This document shows, piece by piece, positions 1 through 6,770 of a stretch of 18,639 bases of DNA (position 1 is the first letter of the stretch; each line of letters starts with the position of its first letter). A program made the translations under genes and the position numbers. The notes beneath the pieces are model-generated. The model searched no databases, was not told the DNA's origin, and saw only the letters and a list, made by a program, of their open reading frames with translations. Origin of the DNA: Halalkaliarchaeum sp036625675 (GTDB lineage Archaea; Halobacteriota; Halobacteria; Halobacteriales; Haloferacaceae); NCBI GenBank assembly GCA_036625675.1, contig JAZKTH010000030.1, positions 1 to 18,639 on the forward strand, given 5' to 3'.

Positions 1-334
1 GGACCTGCTCGTACCGCCAGAACGGGCGGGTGGAGAACCACTTGATCGGCTTCGACAGCTCCTGGCCCTTCTCCACCACCATCCGGGCGACGGTCGGCGT
101 CAGTTCGGGCGTGAGCGCCACCTCCCGGCCGCCCCGGTCCTCGAACGCGTACAGTTCCTCGACGATCTCCTCGCCGGACTTGTCGACGTACATCTGCGTG
201 CGCTCCAGCGCCGGGGTGCCGACCTCGCGGAAGCCGTACTGTCGGGCGACCCTCTCGATCGCGTCGAAGACCTCGCGGCGGGCGCCCATCTCGTCGGGAT
301 AGAAGTCGCGGAACCCCTTCAAGCGGTCGTACAT
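1..334 (-). CDS. hisS: Histidyl-tRNA synthetase, N-terminal part (runs off the window)
   Basis: This gene encodes the class II aminoacyl-tRNA synthetase that charges tRNA-His in the cytoplasm. Translating the minus strand from the ATG at 334 gives a protein that begins MYDRLKGFRDFYPDEM and continues with a YGFREVGTPALE segment. It then has a PELTPTVARMV stretch and reaches FSTRPFWRYEQV at the window edge. The GFRDFYP opening, the LTPE(L/M)T block and the FRYE-like motif 2 are the standard N-terminal landmarks of HisRS. Only the first 111 codons are inside the window, so the histidine-specific motifs and the anticodon-binding domain are not seen. The gene lies 69 bp downstream of the PP-loop gene on the same strand. 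A weak TATA-like stretch (TTTCAAG on the minus strand near 360) could give it its own promoter. Confidence 0.93.
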   Translation of the reverse strand, partial: MYDRLKGFRDFYPDEMGARREVFDAIERVARQYGFREVGTPALERTQMYVDKSGEEIVEELYAFEDRGGREVALTPELTPTVARMVVEKGQELSKPIKWFSTRPFWRYEQV

Positions 335-403
335 GCACCGGGGTTCGTCACTCGCCGGCTTGAAACCTGCTTTTGCGACTCGCGGGGGGAAAGGACCTGC
401 GCG

Positions 404-997
404 TCAGTCCCGGAGACCGTGGACGTACGTCTGGTGGTGATCCGGAAACACGTCTGCGACGGCGCCCGGGCCGTACTCCTCGGCGAGCAGCCGCCGGAGT
501 TCGCCCTCGTAGTCCGCTTTCGGGACCTCCTCGCTGGGGCCGGTCTGAACGTCGAACGTCGCCTCGACCAGCCGGTCGACCGCGTGGCGACCGAACCCCG
601 AAAGCGGGGCGATGTAGTCGACGTCGTGGCGGTCCTCGAGCGACTGTGCCTGCGCGCGGGAGACGGTCGGAACGCGGTCGTCGCGCCGGGTTCCGTCGGC
701 GACGGCGTCGACGTCGCGCTCGCCGACCGCCTCCAGCGCGGCCTCGTGGACGTGCTGGATTCCCCGGCGGGGGTAGCCGTCCTGACGCATCCTGGAGACG
801 GCCTCGTGGGCGACCTCCCGATCGAGGACGACCGTCTCGAACGGGAACCCGATGGCCCCGGCGGCGGCCTCCGCGTGTCGCCAGTCGTCGGTGACGTCGA
901 AGTGGGCGGTCACCAGCGTCACGTCGTAGAACGCGTCGAGGACGAGCGCGGCAAGCGAGGAGTCCTTCCCGCCGCTGTACAGGAGTGCGAGGTCCAT
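404..997 (-). CDS. PP-loop ATP pyrophosphatase-like protein (asparagine synthase-like / alpha-hydrolase superfamily)
   Basis: The 197-residue protein opens with MDLALLYSGGKDSSLAAL, a PP-loop (SGGxDS) that binds ATP and supports adenylation chemistry. This is the fold of tRNA-modifying N-type ATP pyrophosphatases and asparagine synthase domains. A later DGTRRDDRVP segment fits the second conserved block of such enzymes. The substrate cannot be told from the sequence. No zinc finger or THUMP domain is present, so it is not an obvious TtcA or ThiI. It starts 4 nt after the stop of the PDCD5-like gene and is almost certainly co-transcribed with it and with rps19e. That setting suggests a role in RNA or translation, which is inference. 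The start at 997 is the only ATG in front of the PP-loop and fits the operon spacing. Confidence 0.85.
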   Translation of the reverse strand: MDLALLYSGGKDSSLAALVLDAFYDVTLVTAHFDVTDDWRHAEAAAGAIGFPFETVVLDREVAHEAVSRMRQDGYPRRGIQHVHEAALEAVGERDVDAVADGTRRDDRVPTVSRAQAQSLEDRHDVDYIAPLSGFGRHAVDRLVEATFDVQTGPSEEVPKADYEGELRRLLAEEYGPGAVADVFPDHHQTYVHGLRD

Positions 998-1001
998 CTG
1001 G

Positions 1002-1355
1002 CTACCGTCGCCGGATGTCGAAGCTCTTGGAGTCCGGCTGGAGCTCCTTCAGGAGCTGCCGCATCTGCTCCTCGTCGATGCGGTCCTGGAGCCGGCCGCT
1101 CTGGGCCAGGGCGGCCACCTGCTTTTTCACCTGTTTGGCGAACTCCGGTTTCGACATCTCCACGGCGTTGAGCCGCTGTCGGGCGCCGTCGGTGAGGTGC
1201 TGGCGGAGGATCGCCTCCTGTTGCGCCTCCGCCCGTTCCTGTGCGGCCTGCTGGGCCTGGGCCTCGCCCTCCTCGCCCTGGGCGCGGTCCTGCAACTCCT
1301 GGAGCTTCTTCTCGCGGAGTTCTTCGAGCCGTTCGTCGTCCGGGTTACCACTCAT
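1002..1355 (-). CDS. PDCD5-family DNA-binding protein
   Basis: The 117-residue protein is highly charged. Its N-terminal half is a long Glu/Gln/Arg-rich helix, and its C-terminal half is the conserved core (LTDGARQRLNAVEMSKPEFA, then a helix ending LLKELQPDSKSFDIRRR). This matches the archaeal PDCD5 (programmed cell death 5 homologue, older name MTH1615-type) family in length, order and its basic C-terminus. Archaeal members bind nucleic acid in vitro, but their cellular role is not settled. The gene follows rps19e by about 80 bp and precedes the PP-loop gene by 4 nt. The same rps19e-PDCD5 order is common in archaea. A GGAGGT sequence directly abuts the ATG on the minus strand, closer than a normal Shine-Dalgarno spacing. 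Confidence 0.92.
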   Translation of the reverse strand: MSGNPDDERLEELREKKLQELQDRAQGEEGEAQAQQAAQERAEAQQEAILRQHLTDGARQRLNAVEMSKPEFAKQVKKQVAALAQSGRLQDRIDEEQMRQLLKELQPDSKSFDIRRR

Positions 1356-1436
1356 ACCTCCTCATTCCGTAGCTGGCAGGAAAACCATTTCGGAGCGAAA
1401 ACGGCGTCGCCGGGTCGCGTTCTCCGAGCGTGCGAC

Positions 1437-1892
1437 TCAGGCGTAACGCTCGAGATCGGGCCGGTCGAGTTCGTCGAACACGTCCGCGGCGGCGTCGTCG
1501 AGGAACGCCCGCCCCTCGTCGGTGACGCGGCGCCCCTCGCCCTGTGCGGTCTCGACGAGCCCCTCCTCCTCGAGCGCCTGCAGCGCGGCACGGATGAGCT
1601 TCCGCGAACCGCCGGCGTGGCTCCCGGGAGCGACCCGGTAGCGGTTCGATCCGGGCTTCTTGCCCCCGTACTCCGTGGCGAGCCGTTCGACGCCGACCGG
1701 CTGTCGCGTCGCCACCTTCCGCAGCAGGCTGGCGGCTCGAACGTACCAGAAGTCGTCCTGCACCGGGGGGAGTTCGTTGTGCGCACCGCCCTTGACGAGG
1801 CCGGCCCACGCCGGCTCCTCGATGCGATCCGCGAGCCGGTCGGCGACCTCCTCGATGAGGTCCTCCGCCGGGACGTCGTAGAGAGTTACCAT
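1437..1892 (-). CDS. rps19e: Small ribosomal subunit protein eS19 (S19e)
   Basis: The product has 151 residues and begins MVTLYDVPAEDLIEEVADRL. It contains the S19e signatures PPVQDDFWYVRAASLLRK and YGGKKPGSNRYRVAPGSHAG, followed by the winged-helix end (LIRAALQALEEEGLV, then GRRVTDEGRAFLDDAA). It is a component of the small ribosomal subunit found in archaea and eukaryotes but not in bacteria. The length is normal. A TATA-like GTTTAAGG on the plus strand at 1916-1923 (CCTTAAAC read on the gene strand) lies about 24-31 nt upstream of the ATG. This fits a leaderless transcript and makes the gene the head of the rps19e, PDCD5, PP-loop operon. Confidence 0.96.
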   Translation of the reverse strand: MVTLYDVPAEDLIEEVADRLADRIEEPAWAGLVKGGAHNELPPVQDDFWYVRAASLLRKVATRQPVGVERLATEYGGKKPGSNRYRVAPGSHAGGSRKLIRAALQALEEEGLVETAQGEGRRVTDEGRAFLDDAAADVFDELDRPDLERYA

Positions 1893-1915
1893 GGGGATCC
1901 GTTCTGCCGGGCGCT

Positions 1916-1923
1916 GTTTAAGG
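1916..1923 (-). promoter_or_regulatory. Putative TATA box of the rps19e operon
   Basis: CCTTAAAC on the minus strand is centred about 27 nt upstream of the rps19e ATG, the usual distance for a leaderless haloarchaeal promoter. It is called from position and AT content only. Confidence 0.5.
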
Positions 1924-2019
1924 GTTACGAGACGGAAGCGGCTTCGCCCCGATTAACGGGCGTGTGAGCCGATGACGCGCCGATGAGCGTCCCGGCGGCA
2001 GGCGCCCCCGCCGGAGGGA

Positions 2020-2670
2020 TCAGATACCCCCCTCGAAGAGGTCACCGAGGACTTTCGTCTGCGCGGCCACCATGTGTTCCGAGAACGTGGACTGGGTTAT
2101 GTCGAGCGCGTCGGCGACGTCGGTGGCGTTCGCCCGTCTGGGACGCTCGAAGTAGCCCATCTCGTAGGCCGTTCGGAGCACCTCCCGCTGCCGGTCGGTG
2201 AGCTTACCGCGGTCGACGAAGACCGCGTCGCTTTCCGTCTCCCCCGTGGGGGAGCGAACGAGCCGTTTGACGTCGGCGTCGGGATATCGCTCCCGGAGCT
2301 CCGCGACCACCGCCTGGAGCTCCGCGTAGTCGGCGGCGTGAAAGACCAGCTCGAGGGTCCCCCGCCCGGCCACGTACCGGTGCGGCGGGCAGCCGAACTC
2401 CCCGAGACACTCGCAGGGACAGCCCGCGGAGCCGTCGTGGTCGAACCGGAAGACCTGTTTGTCGCCGTAGGAGAAGGCGAGTTCCGCCGGAACGTCGTCG
2501 GGCGGCGACGACGCGTCGACGACGAACTCGGTTACGCCGCCCGATTCCGGACAGACGGCGACGCTCGTGGAGACGGCGTCGATCACGGTGTCCGTCGCGG
2601 CGGAGACCGCCGCGATCGGACAGATGTCCGGCGAGGAGAACGCAACTGTGGCACGAATCCCGGACTGCAT
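2020..2670 (-). CDS. Bacterio-opsin-activator-type HTH regulator with Cys-rich sensor region
   Basis: The C-terminal 60 residues (LTDRQREVLRTAYEMGYFERPR, then a DVADALDITQSTFSEH helix-turn-helix) are a clear HTH_10 domain of the haloarchaeal bacterio-opsin activator family, so the protein should be a DNA-binding transcription regulator. The remaining 150 residues are unlike the GAF/PAS sensors of Bat itself. They hold Cys17, Cys40 and a compact cluster at residues 84-94 (CPCECLGEFGC) followed by His97, which looks like a metal, Fe-S or redox-responsive site. That reading is inference. The gene is downstream of a flavin-reductase-fold gene on the same strand, 71 bp away, which would suit a redox theme. 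The start at 2670 gives the full CPIA motif. An AT-rich stretch near 2697-2706 could be its TATA box. Confidence 0.85.
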   Translation of the reverse strand: MQSGIRATVAFSSPDICPIAAVSAATDTVIDAVSTSVAVCPESGGVTEFVVDASSPPDDVPAELAFSYGDKQVFRFDHDGSAGCPCECLGEFGCPPHRYVAGRGTLELVFHAADYAELQAVVAELRERYPDADVKRLVRSPTGETESDAVFVDRGKLTDRQREVLRTAYEMGYFERPRRANATDVADALDITQSTFSEHMVAAQTKVLGDLFEGGI

Positions 2671-2741
2671 GACAACGAGGCGGAGTTGGACGCAGGCGTA
2701 CTTGAGCCTGCGGGTCGCCGCCTCCCTTCCCCCGCTCCCGG

Positions 2742-3215
2742 TCAGTCGTGCTCCTCGTCCGGATCGAGTTCGACCTTCCGGCCGCCGATCGACTCAACGT
2801 CCAGCTGGTACAGCAGGATGTCGAGCTCCCGCTTCGACTCCCCCCAGATTTCGAACAACGGACGCCTCGCGTTCCCGTACTGGACCACGTGTTCGACGTC
2901 CATCTCGTCGGGATCGATCCGTTCGAGGGCGCCGTCGGCGACGACGCTCCGGTAGACCGGCTCCGCCTCGTCGTAGACGACGATGCGGGCGCGGGGAGTC
3001 GAGGAGAGAAACGCCCGCTTCTCGCTTTCGGGGGTCGAAACGAGCCGAAAGTAAAATCGGTTCGCGTCGGGGTCGTACCCGTACGAGATCGGGATCGCGT
3101 ACGGCTCGTCCGCGTCCGCCAGCGAGAGCACCCCCGTCTCCTTGCGACCGAGCAGCCCCGCTATCTCCCCCCGTGTCATCTCAGTCTGCTGGTCCAGAAC
3201 CATCGTCGGATGCAT
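2742..3215 (-). CDS. Pyridoxamine 5'-phosphate oxidase-like FMN-binding split-barrel protein
   Basis: The 157-residue protein has the layout of the PNPOx-like family of haloarchaea: an N-terminal helix (MTRGEIAGLLGRKETGVLSLA) and an AIPISYGYDPDANRFYFRL strand pair. These are followed by ARIVVYDEAEPVYRSVVADGAL and a C-terminal strand that ends in an acidic tail. This split-barrel fold usually binds FMN or F420. The substrate is not predictable, and many haloarchaeal paralogues are uncharacterised. Two starts are possible: ATG 3215 and ATG 3203 (MVLDQQTEMTRGE). The AT-rich GATTAGTCG box near 3236 does not clearly decide between them. It is upstream of the HTH regulator on the same strand. Confidence 0.85.
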   Translation of the reverse strand: MHPTMVLDQQTEMTRGEIAGLLGRKETGVLSLADADEPYAIPISYGYDPDANRFYFRLVSTPESEKRAFLSSTPRARIVVYDEAEPVYRSVVADGALERIDPDEMDVEHVVQYGNARRPLFEIWGESKRELDILLYQLDVESIGGRKVELDPDEEHD

Positions 3216-3300
3216 GTCCTAGGGCGGCAACGACTAATCACTGTTGTGGAGTGCGTCCGTCCCCGAAAAACGTCGCCCCAACGCCGTCAGATTCCGAAAG

Positions 3301-3360
3301 TCTCGACTGCGCGGGTCTCGACTGCGCGGGTCTCGACTGCGTGGGTCACGACTGCGCGGG
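3301..3360. repeat. Four tandem 15-bp repeats at the 3' end of the zinc-ribbon gene
   Basis: Four head-to-tail copies of a 15-bp unit (tctcgactgcgcggg) occupy 3301-3315, 3316-3330, 3331-3345 and 3346-3360. The third copy has one change and the fourth has one change. On the minus strand the unit encodes PAQSR. The single change in the copy nearest the gene turns AGA into the TGA stop that ends the zinc-ribbon protein. Confidence 0.9.
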
Positions 3361-3534
3361 CGTCGAGAACGCGGCCTCGGTCACGGAGGTCCCGCAGATC
3401 GGACAGCCGTGAGCCAGCAGCGCCTCCCGCATTCCGGCGTTCACCTCGATGTGTTCGCCGCAGTCTGGACACTCGAACACGTACTCGTCGGAAGTAGGAT
3501 CGCTCATCGTGGGCTTGCGGTGAATCGTCGTCAT
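3346..3534 (-). CDS. Small zinc-ribbon protein
   Basis: The 62-residue product (or 53 residues from the second ATG at 3507, MSDPTSDEY) has two zinc knuckles, CPDCGEHIEV and CPICGTSV, which together form a single zinc ribbon. Small haloarchaeal zinc-ribbon proteins of this kind are abundant and mostly of unknown function; nucleic-acid or protein binding is likely. The upstream ATG at 3534 overlaps the TGA of the winged-helix regulator as ATGA, the usual sign of translational coupling, and so is listed here. The conserved part starts only after the second ATG, so the shorter form is a real alternative. The C-terminal residues PAQS lie inside the 15-bp tandem repeat, so the protein end depends on which repeat copy carries the stop. 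Confidence 0.8.
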   Translation of the reverse strand: MTTIHRKPTMSDPTSDEYVFECPDCGEHIEVNAGMREALLAHGCPICGTSVTEAAFSTPAQS

Positions 3535-3941
3535 CGGCGTTCGGGGTCGCGCTCCCGGCCGTCGCCGTCGGTGGCGACCTGTCGGAAGTCGACCGACAGT
3601 TCGTCGCCCGCCCGCAGCGAGACCGCCAGCGTGTCGAAGCTCGTGGCGAACTCGGTGGGGTGGTTGTTTTGGGAGCGGATCCGGCGCCCCTCCTCCAGGA
3701 GCCCGGCGTCGGTCAGCGTCTCCAGCTTGCGGTACACCGTCGACAGCGGGAGCTCACACGCCTCGGCACACTCCTGTGCCGTTCGCGGCGTCTCCTCGCA
3801 GGCGGAGAGGAGCTGCCGACAGTCCGGATCGCCCAGCGCAGAGAGCACGTCCGTCGGATCTGGGCCCCGCTCTACGTCGGATACCGCACCTGGATGTTGA
3901 TCCCGAACCTCGTGTCCGGCCTGGGTCAGGGAGGCGTTCAT
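3531..3941 (-). CDS. Winged-helix (ArsR-like) transcription regulator
   Basis: The 136-residue protein carries an ArsR-type winged helix at about residues 28-95. It reads DVLSALGDPDCRQLLSACEE, then ELPLSTVYRKLETLTDAGLLEEGRR as recognition helix and wing. A short C-terminal segment (FDTLAVSLRAG onward) follows and ends in a charged tail. No metal-binding Cys pair is seen, so it is not a classic metal sensor. I chose the ATG at 3941 because the reading frame further upstream enters the antisense of the AMMECR1 gene and is Arg/Gly-rich nonsense. A TATA-like TTCAAATA lies 29-36 nt upstream. The stop overlaps the start of the zinc-ribbon gene (ATGA), so the two are probably made together. The target is unknown. 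Confidence 0.85.
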   Translation of the reverse strand: MNASLTQAGHEVRDQHPGAVSDVERGPDPTDVLSALGDPDCRQLLSACEETPRTAQECAEACELPLSTVYRKLETLTDAGLLEEGRRIRSQNNHPTEFATSFDTLAVSLRAGDELSVDFRQVATDGDGRERDPERR

Positions 3942-3969
3942 ATTACTACGCAGGAACCCTTCAGGGAGG

Positions 3970-3977
3970 TATTTGAA
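3970..3977 (-). promoter_or_regulatory. Putative TATA box of the winged-helix/zinc-ribbon pair
   Basis: TTCAAATA on the minus strand ends 29 nt before the ATG at 3941, in an AT-rich island between two GC-rich genes. The position suits a leaderless or nearly leaderless transcript. Confidence 0.4.
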
Positions 3978-3997
3978 TCCACGATATTCGGGGAGGT

Positions 3998-4645
3998 TTA
4001 AGTACTCCACCCGTCGGCCGTTGGTCGATCGTACCGACGCACGTCCACCTCGCCGCCCGGGCGCCGCTCCGCGAAGGCCCGGCCGGTGAACCGGGCGACG
4101 TCGACGCCGTCGCGCCGCCAGGCGTCTCCCGGGAGTCCGGCCTTCCGACAGGCGGCCGCGAGGAACTCGCGGGCGTTCAGGTCGTGATCGACGGCGACCT
4201 GCGGGAGCAGCACCCCCCGGGAGGGACCGCGGGTCACGAGCAGGCCGTTCCGGCCGACCGAGATCGCCTCCGGGAGCGCGTCCGCCGAGTCGACCGGCGC
4301 GACGACCGGCTCCGACAGCACCGTCACGACCACCGTCACGGCGTCCATCTCCGCCGGTTCGACGGTCGCACACCGGGGGTCCTCGCGTGCGGCGGCGATC
4401 GCCGAGGAGCGCACCACCCGCCGGAGGGGTTCCTCCGCGTCGATCCGGCCACAGCACCCCCGAAGGCGGTCGCCCCGTTCGAGGGTGACGAACGCGCCGC
4501 CGAAGGTGGCCGGCGCCTCGCCCTCGACCGATCGGGAGGGGCGGTCGTCGCCGGCCGGATTCGCGATTGCGTCCCTGGCGAGCGACACGAGTTCGCGCCC
4601 CGATTCGGCGTCGAGTTCGTCGGGCAGGGTAGGACCTGCGGTCAT
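3998..4645 (-). CDS. AMMECR1-domain protein
   Basis: The 215-residue protein matches the archaeal AMMECR1 family (TIGR00296). It has an N-terminal helix LDAESGRELVSLARDAIANP, then GGAFVTLERGDRLRGCCGRID, which contains the family hallmark LRGCxG. A block SSAIAAAREDPRCATVEPAEMD follows, and a late segment GVLLPQVAVDHDLNAREFL precedes an ACRKAGLPGDAW motif. The family is universal in archaea and eukaryotes. It is thought to have a redox or RNA-linked enzymatic role, but no reaction is proven. The hallmark here reads LRGCCG where most members have LRGCIG. I start it at ATG 4645 (MTAGPTLPDELD). The upstream extension to 4732 reads through an AT-rich intergenic palindrome and is not family-like. 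It is divergent from the ferredoxin gene. Confidence 0.9.
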   Translation of the reverse strand: MTAGPTLPDELDAESGRELVSLARDAIANPAGDDRPSRSVEGEAPATFGGAFVTLERGDRLRGCCGRIDAEEPLRRVVRSSAIAAAREDPRCATVEPAEMDAVTVVVTVLSEPVVAPVDSADALPEAISVGRNGLLVTRGPSRGVLLPQVAVDHDLNAREFLAAACRKAGLPGDAWRRDGVDVARFTGRAFAERRPGGEVDVRRYDRPTADGWST

Positions 4646-4708
4646 CGTTCCGTCGGACGTGACTACGATCTCCCTCACAAAAGGGTCCGAACGCGTTCCC
4701 GAAAACTG

Positions 4709-4719
4709 ATAATGATTAT
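4709..4719. promoter_or_regulatory. AT-rich palindrome between divergent AMMECR1 and ferredoxin genes
   Basis: ATAATGATTAT is a perfect 5-bp inverted repeat around one central base. It stands out in a GC-rich 171-bp gap between divergently transcribed genes. It could be an operator, resembling the half-sites of iron regulators, or merely a promoter element. A separate TATA-like CTTTATG lies near 4780-4786, about 31-37 nt upstream of the ferredoxin ATG. Confidence 0.35.
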
Positions 4720-4816
4720 GAAAGGACCGCATCCGAGAGGGGGACCAACGGCCTCCGTCACGCGGGGACGGGTGGACGGCTTTATGGGTCTCAATCGCCT
4801 ACGTCGGGGCGACTGA

Positions 4817-5488
4817 ATGGTCTCGCCGTTCGAGGTGTTAGACGTCGACCGGGACGCCGACGAGGCGGAGGTCCGGCGCGCCTATCGCGAGCGCGTCAAG
4901 GACGCCCACCCGGACCAGGGGGGGAGCATGGAGGAGTTCCAGCTCGTCAGGCGCGCCTATCGGACGCTGAAACGGCGAGACGGGGCCGGAGCGAACGGCG
5001 ACGCGCCGGGAGCCGACGTGGGCGACGTGGGCGACGTGGGCGACGTCGGGATGACCGCCGAGGTCGAACCCGCCACCGTCGAGTTCCTCGACTACGAGGT
5101 GGTCGCCGACCGCGGCTGGGACCTCTCCGACGACGACCTGTTCCTGAAGGCCGCGAAGGCGGACCTCGCGGGGGCCGACTACGGCCGCATAGTCGTCGAA
5201 CCCGAGGAGACGCTGCTGGAGGCCGCCGAGAACCGCGGGTACACGTGGCCGTTCTCCTGTCGAGGGGGCGCGTGCGCGAACTGTGCGGTGTTGCTCCTCG
5301 AGGGCGAGCTCTCCCAGCCCGGCAGCCACATCCTGCCGGAAGAGCTCGTCGACGCCGGCTTCCGACTCTCGTGTAACGGCTATCCCGCAAGCGACGAACT
5401 CCGGATCGTATTCAACGTCAAGCACCTGCCCGAACTCGACGACCTGATCCTCCCCCCGGGACCGTTCGCGTGGGCACGCAGGGATTGA
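4817..5488 (+). CDS. J-domain / 2Fe-2S ferredoxin fusion protein
   Basis: The 223-residue protein joins two modules. Residues 1-53 are a J-domain (SPFEVLDVDRDADEAEVRRAYRER, then DAHPDQGG with the HPD that stimulates Hsp70/DnaK ATPase). Residues about 85-223 are a halophilic plant-type ferredoxin. It has an acidic DLSDDDLFLKAA insertion like that of Halobacterium ferredoxin, then CRGGACANC supplying three Cys ligands and the fourth in LSCNG. The protein ends with the halophile-specific FNVKHLPELDDLI. It should carry electrons in the cytosol. The J-domain may recruit DnaK for cluster assembly or refolding, which is inference. The linker carries a fourfold 9-bp repeat (5015-5050) encoding GDV units. 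The gene stands alone, with a TATA-like CTTTATG about 31-37 nt upstream. Confidence 0.9.
   Translation: MVSPFEVLDVDRDADEAEVRRAYRERVKDAHPDQGGSMEEFQLVRRAYRTLKRRDGAGANGDAPGADVGDVGDVGDVGMTAEVEPATVEFLDYEVVADRGWDLSDDDLFLKAAKADLAGADYGRIVVEPEETLLEAAENRGYTWPFSCRGGACANCAVLLLEGELSQPGSHILPEELVDAGFRLSCNGYPASDELRIVFNVKHLPELDDLILPPGPFAWARRD
5015..5050 (+). repeat. Four 9-bp tandem repeats in the ferredoxin linker
   Basis: Three exact copies of gacgtgggc and one variant (gacgtcggg) run head to tail. They encode a (Gly-Asp-Val)n linker between the J-domain and the ferredoxin domain. Such a repeat can change copy number by slippage without breaking the frame. Confidence 0.9.
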
Positions 5489-5560
5489 TACCGGCGGTTG
5501 GAGGCCCGGATGATCCCGGTGACGACCGTGGTTTCGAGACGGCGAACCGCGGAGCTCCGC

Positions 5561-5620
5561 GTTTATGAGGGAGATCACCCGTTTATGAGGGTAATCCCCG
5601 CGCTTATAAGGGGGATCCCG
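5561..5620 (+). promoter_or_regulatory. Three tandem 20-bp TATA-like promoter repeats
   Basis: Units at 5561-5580, 5581-5600 and 5601-5620 each begin with a TATA-like core: gtttatgaggg, gtttatgaggg and cgcttataagg. Each then has a related tail (gatcaccc, taatcccc, gatcccg). The last core lies 25-32 nt before the ATG at 5635, the right place for a leaderless start. The two upstream cores repeat at exactly 20-bp steps. Confidence 0.65.
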
Positions 5621-5634
5621 GCGCAGTCCCCGCC

Positions 5635-6516
5635 ATGGCAACGCGTTCCCGACGGGGAGGCGTCGGCTTCGTCGACCGGCTGAAGACCGGATGGACGCTG
5701 ACGAAAGACAGCGTCGGCGTGATCCGGGAGTATCCGAAGCTCCTCGCGTTTCCGCTGCTGGCCGGGGTATCCGGCGTCTTCTTCCTGATGATCTTCTTCC
5801 TGCCGCTGGTGATCGCCGACGTCGTCGGCGGCGGACTCGAGTACGTCGTGCTCTTTGCCCTGTACTTCGTCACGACGTTCGTCAGCACCTACTTCTCGGC
5901 GGCGCTCGTGTACGCCGCAAACGAGGCGTTCCACGGCCGCGAGCCCGGACTCCGGGACAGCATGCGCGCGGTCAGGGGCAGCCTCGGACCGATCGTTGTC
6001 TGGTCGCTGCTGTCCGCGACCGTGAGCCTCCTCCTTCGGGCGCTCGAGGAGTCGGACAACCCCGTCGCCTCGATCCTGCGAACCGTCTTCGCCGTCGGCT
6101 GGTCGATCACGACGTTCTTCATCGTCCCCGTCATCGTCTTCGAGGACGTCACGGCGACGTCCATGTTCGAACGGAGCGGGGCGACGTTCAGGAACACCTG
6201 GGGCGAGACGCTCGGCGCGGGGTTCGGGATCACTGCGGTCGTCGGGGCGCTGGGAATCGTGCTGGTCGTGGCGGCGATCGCCGTCTCGCTGCCGGCCCTC
6301 GCCGTCTTTCCGGGGGCGGGACTCCCCCTCGCGGTCGTCCTCGTCGCCCTCGCGATGGTTTTCACCTACCTGATCAGCCAGACCGTCTGGGGGATCGCCA
6401 AGACGGCGCTGTACGTGTACGCCGAGGAGGGCGTCACGCCCGCGCAGTTCGACGACTTCGACTTCGAGACGCTCGAGGGCCGGGCCGAAAAGCGGGCGAG
6501 AACGGGGAGGAAGTAG
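5635..6516 (+). CDS. DUF6159 family multi-pass membrane protein
   Basis: The 293-residue protein has a basic N-terminus (MATRSRRGG) followed by an amphipathic stretch containing GWTLTKDSVGVIREYPKLLA. It then has about six hydrophobic segments, near residues 38-60, 65-95, 115-135, 150-175, 195-222 and 225-250. Its tail is charged and cytoplasmic-looking, ending ARTGRK. The order and the conserved stretch with FHGREPGLRDSMR fit DUF6159, a family of haloarchaeal and bacterial membrane proteins with no known function. No catalytic motif is visible. It is monocistronic and preceded by the triple TATA-like repeat, which suggests unusually strong or multi-start expression (inference). A 254-bp AT-rich gap follows. 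Confidence 0.85.
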   Translation: MATRSRRGGVGFVDRLKTGWTLTKDSVGVIREYPKLLAFPLLAGVSGVFFLMIFFLPLVIADVVGGGLEYVVLFALYFVTTFVSTYFSAALVYAANEAFHGREPGLRDSMRAVRGSLGPIVVWSLLSATVSLLLRALEESDNPVASILRTVFAVGWSITTFFIVPVIVFEDVTATSMFERSGATFRNTWGETLGAGFGITAVVGALGIVLVVAAIAVSLPALAVFPGAGLPLAVVLVALAMVFTYLISQTVWGIAKTALYVYAEEGVTPAQFDDFDFETLEGRAEKRARTGRK

Positions 6517-6737
6517 CGACTCGAAGCGCACGTTCCGGCGCGAATCCGGACGCCGATCTTCGATCCGACGGAAAGACAAATGACGCGGTCGGTAGCGTGA
6601 TTTATCAGTAATAAAAATATCTCAGTCTACACTCCCGGACTCGACTGGTCCCGTTTCGTACCCGTTCTATTCGGGCTTCGATACCGCGAACTGTGGCGGC
6701 GAGTGAGAGAAATATTACGATTGATAACTGCAGGAGT

Positions 6738-6746
6738 AGTTATATG
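6738..6746 (+). promoter_or_regulatory. Putative TATA box deciding the histidine kinase start
   Basis: agttatatg is centred about 28 nt upstream of the ATG at 6771. It overlaps the alternative ATG at 6744, which could not be the translation start if transcription begins near 6771. The flanking 6517-6737 stretch is AT-rich for this genome and holds no gene that I can support. Confidence 0.5.
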
Positions 6747-6770
6747 AAAATATACTTTCTGACCTATCGT

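Noticed and set aside
3301..3360. Possible CRISPR array in the 15-bp repeats
   Set aside because: Units are 15 bp and directly adjacent with no spacers, so this is a minisatellite.
5575..6579. 334-codon minus-strand frame across the DUF6159 gene
   Set aside because: It is low-complexity Arg/Asp/Glu text. The plus strand has membrane helices and a promoter.
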